A DNA stretch of 64,000 nt, taken from NCBI GenBank assembly GCA_035578175.1, contig JAQMRL010000002.1:100604748-100668747 (forward strand), read 5' to 3'. Every line of letters starts with the position of its first letter. Position 1 is the stretch's first letter. The notes beneath the pieces are model-generated. The model made no database searches and had not been told where the DNA came from. It worked only from the letters and a program-made list of their open reading frames with translations. The translations under genes and the position numbers were made by a program. Positions 59,431 through 64,000 of the stretch are shown here, one piece after another. This DNA is from Catonia carolina (lineage: Eukaryota > Arthropoda > Insecta > Hemiptera > Achilidae).

Positions 59431-60660
59431 TACAAGATTACCAGTAAACTATTCAGGGTTATTTATGAAAAGAATAGTGTTATTATTAACATGTTTTTAA
59501 ATAATACTGTGATCTATTTACGGATTTACGGGACTTTAACAAATTAGACTTGTAATTTTTATATAATTGTAATTTTGTAAAATATGCATTTGTTTTGAAT
59601 TTATTAATGATATTGTGATAATTATTGAACTGAATTATCTAATTGTTTTAGTTTATATTATTATGTAATTGTACTACACTATGTGACAGATAAATTTAAG
59701 ATTCAAGATCATTACAATCTGGCAACTGTTTAGCCTTGTTTCTACATTCTACTCAAATACTAATGCTGTACCTAACTATAAGATTAAAATATTTTTTACC
59801 TTGAAACCTACATTCATCTGTCACTTAATATATTTTTTCTTGTAATATAAGTATATTTTAGCCATTTTCAACAGAATAATTTTTTTAATGACAAATTTGA
59901 AATTTAGGGGTAAAGATAATAGTTAAGATAGGAATTAATTGAAGTTGATAGAGTCAACTTTTACAATTAACTAGAATTTTACCTTAAATTTTAAAAAAAT
60001 GAAAAATTTTACTGTAATGAATTTTTTTATTCAGACAGTTTTGTTAAATAATTTATCATAGGTATATAGTTTAATTTATCATGGTTTTCAGAGGATTCTT
60101 AAAGTTTTAGGCAAACATTTGAAAAATTTTGTTTCAAAACTGTAATTATGAAAATGGTTACTATTGAATAACTTTTGATAAAATTAGGCCTACCTAAATA
60201 AATTATAAAATGTACTTAAAAGAAAATAGTAAATAATTTTTCTTTCTATTTAATTAACCATTGTCATTGCTGTAGTAGTTATTTTAGAAAAATTGAGTAC
60301 TTAACACAGGAATATTTTTCGTAAAATACTTCCTAATCAATGAAATGGGGGATAAATTTTGTATAACTTAGTGTTTATAAATAATATTAGTCTTGTACTT
60401 ATTCACTTTTTAATTAATGGTTGCTGGCAACCATAATTCTGCACCATACCATTAAATTTACTTAATGCTGGAACATAAGATTAGTAAAATTACTCCTGAT
60501 GTGCATCTTTTTACTAATTTTTTAATCTATCTGACCCAACTATAGAACTTTGTATTTTAGAAATATATTACATGGAAATTCTGGAGAAGAAAATAATTTA
60601 ACATGTTGTTCAGAAATTCTCATATAATCAATAAATATAATTCAGGATCATGTTAACAAT
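59431..60660 (+). other. Probable 3' UTR of the transporter gene
   Basis: AT-rich sequence with no open frame follows the stop codon. Candidate poly(A) signals AATAAA occur at 60197-60202 and 60630-60635, with an ATTAAA near 59784. The true cleavage site cannot be chosen from sequence alone, so the 3' boundary is nominal. Confidence 0.4.
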
Positions 60661-61246
60661 ATGTATAAAATTATTGTTTTATGATGTTCCTAGAAATCAT
60701 ATCCTTCCTGAAAAACTAAATCTTCCATTAATTACTTCTTAATAAGAATCACAGGTTTTTTCATAATTAGCATAAAATAATACTTCATATAACTTATTAA
60801 GACAATTAATCTAAATACTTAGATGTATTAAATCAATTCTACTGAATTTCTAATTTATTATTATTATTTTCTGTTTTATTTTATATATTATAATACCATT
60901 TGCTAGTAGAGTATAAAAATAACGTACTTAAACCAAACTTCATTCTACAGCCTCTCGATAAGACTGAAACAGTTTTTTTGTAATCTAAACTAATGTTATT
61001 ATATAATCAGTAATTATTAATTAAAACAATATGTGGTATATACTGTGAAATTTAAGGAAGTCTGTCAAAAGATTATTTTTAAACTTCAAAAAACTCAGCT
61101 GTGTATTTAGTCCAATTATTTTAATATTTCTTTCTTGACTGAAACATTTTAATGCCATTTTTTTCATATATTCTAATGACAGTTTCAACCATTAATGAAG
61201 AATCGTTAATTTGTTCAGAATAATATTATGTTTATAATCTCTTAAC

Positions 61247-61640
61247 CTGCCCATAACAGACAGGTGGAGTGTCAAATTATTTACACTCAATCTGTTAGTT
61301 GCAGGGCTAAAATAAATAGTTCTGTTTCTTATCACATGGTCAGCCAATTAAATGACTGAATCATTTAAGAACAGAAGAGGTAGAGGTGTAAAAGACACTA
61401 ATCAGAGTTATCTCCTCTGAAAGTAATGAATTTCATTGTACAGCCAGACCCTGTGGTGAATGAAGTGAAGGTGTCATTTACAGAGTGGAAAATAGGTGCT
61501 TTTCAGAGGGCCCGGCATGCTGATAAGCATACTTTTCCATTCAGTGAGGAAGGCAAAGTAAACCACCTCACTCCTCGTTTTACTTAGTAAAACCTCTAGA
61601 GGTTCAAACCAGCCTTTCGGCTGTTGACCTAAACAACAAC
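61247..61640 (-). repeat. Dispersed repeat family D, full-length copy downstream of the transporter
   Basis: In reverse orientation it runs from cagacaggtggagtgtcaaa to ggctgttgacctaaacaaca. It is among the best-preserved copies and useful for a consensus. It lies about 600 bp past the last candidate poly(A) signal listed. Confidence 0.75.
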
Positions 61641-61644
61641 AATC

Positions 61645-63328
61645 TCTTAATGTACATTTCTTTGTGAAAGTGCTGTCCCCTTTGTCTAGGGTTTTCTTTT
61701 ATTAAATACTGTACAAAAATATAATAACTACACATTAACTTGAATTTTCATTCATAATTTTAAAAGTTGTTTCGCTTTTAAATCAATGACTATGTGATTT
61801 GTAATGTTTGTGGGTAAGTTGGGTTGCCTAACCAATAGATACCAGGCATCAAATGAATGATAACTTTTTTTTAATTTGGATCGGATTTTGACATAAAATG
61901 TTTTATTAAATTAATTAAATAATTCATAAATATGAATATCAATGTTGAAAATGAACTTTAAATCAAAATATTGTAACAAATCAAAATTAACATAGTTTTG
62001 GAAAATACCTGTAGGTATACATGTAAGTTAAAATGTAAATTATTTTTTTTAATCATTAAGAAAAAATTAAAGATCTTTTGACAGATCAAACGTAACAAAA
62101 GATATTTTATTTTGTCTAGTCAGTATGATTACCAAATCTTCCAAAACAACTTTAAAATTCATTAATTTTAAAGTATTACATTATTTTACATAGGCTAATA
62201 AATGCAAACCAAAAATATAAGGAAATTATGAAAATTTGTTTAAATGTTCCACTAAGAAAATTTTATTGTACTTCTTAAGTGGAAATCTAACAACTTTGTT
62301 TCAGTATCAGATATTTTTTTGTTGCTATCTGTTACCTAGGATTGTCTTTGGCTTCTCAGGTATTCTTGACTTGAATTTGAACTGGGTCACTAGTGTATGG
62401 GTTCATGGATGATATCAGCTATATCTACTCATCCCCTTGTAAAGTCGCTCACACAATAAACTTGATTTCTTCCTCATGCAATAAACTTGATTTCTTCATT
62501 AATCAATTAGATGATTGTACTTTGAACATGAAACATTCATAGTAAAATAGGATTTAACATTAAAATGTAGTACTATGGAAAGAACTACTTTTTGCTTGTA
62601 ACACAAGGTGTCAACAATGTTACTCTGTGTTTAACACTGACTGGCTCAATGAATAGCTTTAGATCATTTTTGCGCTTTGACTAAGGTAGTTTATGAAGTG
62701 TAAAGGTTAAATTAGAATAAAACAGGTTCTCTTGCATTGATGTGTCTTAAAAGAGGTTACTTAGCAATGTCAAAAAGTGTGTTATCAGAAAATAATTGTA
62801 GTGACCAATTTTTTTGTGTTAGCTAACTTACTGGGCTGCACAGATTAAGATCAGCTGTTCCTCTGCCAGATTCCAGAATTCAGACCATTTAGAAATAAAC
62901 TGTAGTATGACCTTAACAGCATAACTGACTTCTATGTCGGGGCCTCTGTTTCAATTCCCAGTGATGTCATTTTTCAGCTATATAATATCATGACAAAAAA
63001 TTGTTTGTCATCATCAGGATATTGGGAGTGATGAATTACTGAAATGGCAAGCTACAACCCACAATAATTATAGTGATACATACATGTAGTAAAATAGCCA
63101 AAACTAAAGGAATTGAATTATTTAAGAATTCAACAGATATCATACACCAGATATTTAAAAATATGAACCGAACATTGCAATAATGTGATGTTATACTTGA
63201 AGGTAATCAGCGAGGTGTTGGGGAGATCCACCCTTCTCTAGAATTTAAAAAATCTGGAAACTGGAATAAATTGACTAATGGCAACAGAACAAAACGAATC
63301 TTCCAAAATGTTTATTTCCTTTTCAAGA
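61645..63328. other. Downstream intergenic DNA, no gene recognised
   Basis: AT-rich. 62448-62500 has a short direct repeat, caataaacttgatttcttc, occurring twice. Nothing else was assigned. Confidence 0.5.
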
Positions 63329-63330
63329 AG

Positions 63331-64000
63331 TATAGGATGATTCAAAAAGAGCGCCGGTTTTGATATATCAAATTAAGAGATTTATTTTATTGAAAAACTG
63401 AAAATAAATACATCAACAAGTTCATCTTACCTTCCAATTTTATGTATGAAAAATGATGTCATGCATGTGTCCTCCTCTACTGCGCTGTCACGCATCAACT
63501 CTGTCCATGAAATTGGATATTACTGCAAGACAAGTTTCGACTTCCATTTGCCCGATAACCCGTCGAATTTCCTCCTTAAAGTCATTGATGTTTCGGGGTT
63601 TATTGGCATACACCAATGACTTCAGATGACCCCAAAGATGAAAGTCACAAGGCGTCAAGTCTTACGACCTTGGTGGCCATTGATGGTCGGAATTACGAGA
63701 AATGATGCGATCCTGGAACCGTTCACAGAGCAACAACATTGTTTCTCGTGCAGCGTGACAGGTGGCACCATCCTGCTGAAACCACAACTCATCAATGTCC
63801 ATTCCATCCATATGACGCCACAAAAACTCCCTAATCATCGTACGGAATCGGTCTCCATTTACTGTCACGGCTTGTCCTTCTTGATTTTCAAAAAAGTAAG
63901 GGCCGATGACACCGCCCGACCAAAAGCCGCACCAAACTGTCACTTGCTGTGCATACATTTCCCTTTCATTAACCACGCGAGGGTTTTCTAAACCCCACAT
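63331..64000 (-). mobile_element. Decayed mariner/Tc1-superfamily transposon, 3' part, running off the window
   Basis: The element appears to begin at a TA near 63331 with terminal sequence GGATGATTCAAAAAGAGCG. On the minus strand the transposase reads WGLENPRVVNEREMYAQQVT, then WFQQDGATCHAARETM and DLTPCDFHLWGHLKSLVYAN, ending TAA at 63440-63442. The Asp in QQDGATCH and the Asp of the DLTPCDF segment are catalytic positions of the family. Two premature stops break the frame, TAA at 63662-63664 just before DLTP and TGA at 63488-63490, so it is not functional as read. The N-terminal half and left terminal repeat lie beyond the window. Confidence 0.85.
63440..64000 (-). pseudogene. Transposase pseudogene of the mariner-type element
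   Basis: About 187 codons of transposase C-terminal half are present, open from the window edge to 63665, then interrupted by two in-frame stops. No frameshift is needed to follow the family pattern, which suggests relatively recent decay by point mutation. It encoded a cut-and-paste DNA transposase acting on the terminal repeats of its own family. Confidence 0.82.

Overview
This window looks like AT-rich insect nuclear DNA, possibly hemipteran. The evidence is spliced GT-AG exons, an insect-type SLC16 transporter, mariner, Jockey and RTE-type mobile elements, several tRNA-derived SINE families and many short microsatellites. The host assignment is inference from repeat style and protein resemblance. 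No search was run.

Only one host gene can be supported. It is a plus-strand SLC16 (monocarboxylate transporter-like, major facilitator superfamily) gene with seven coding exons between 41926 and 59430, encoding about 592 residues here. Every junction is GT-AG and the phases match. The start codon and the N-terminal PDGGWGW-type motif are not visible. The first exon seen begins with a splice acceptor in the middle of TM1, so the coding start lies upstream of the window or was missed. If it is upstream, positions 1-41925 are one very long first intron, and a juxtaposed 3'/5' splice site at 12280/12281 resembles a recursive splice site.

Layout: 1-41925 is presumed intronic DNA. It holds a deleted mariner (1.6-2.4 kb), tRNA-derived SINEs, RTE and Jockey LINE tails, a hAT-like element, microsatellites, a 108-115 bp tandem duplication, a 1.3 kb long inverted repeat (35.95-37.25 kb) and a TGACGTCA-bearing minisatellite. 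41926-59430 is the transporter, with its introns also holding repeats, including a 135 bp hairpin MITE. 59431-63330 is the probable 3' UTR and downstream DNA with one more dispersed repeat. 63331-64000 is the 3' portion of a decayed mariner-type transposase on the minus strand, running off the window edge.

The most notable observations are structural: the candidate recursive splice site, the long inverted repeat inside presumed transcribed DNA, and two oppositely oriented copies of a ~0.9 kb repeat that flank exons A-C and could pair in the pre-mRNA.
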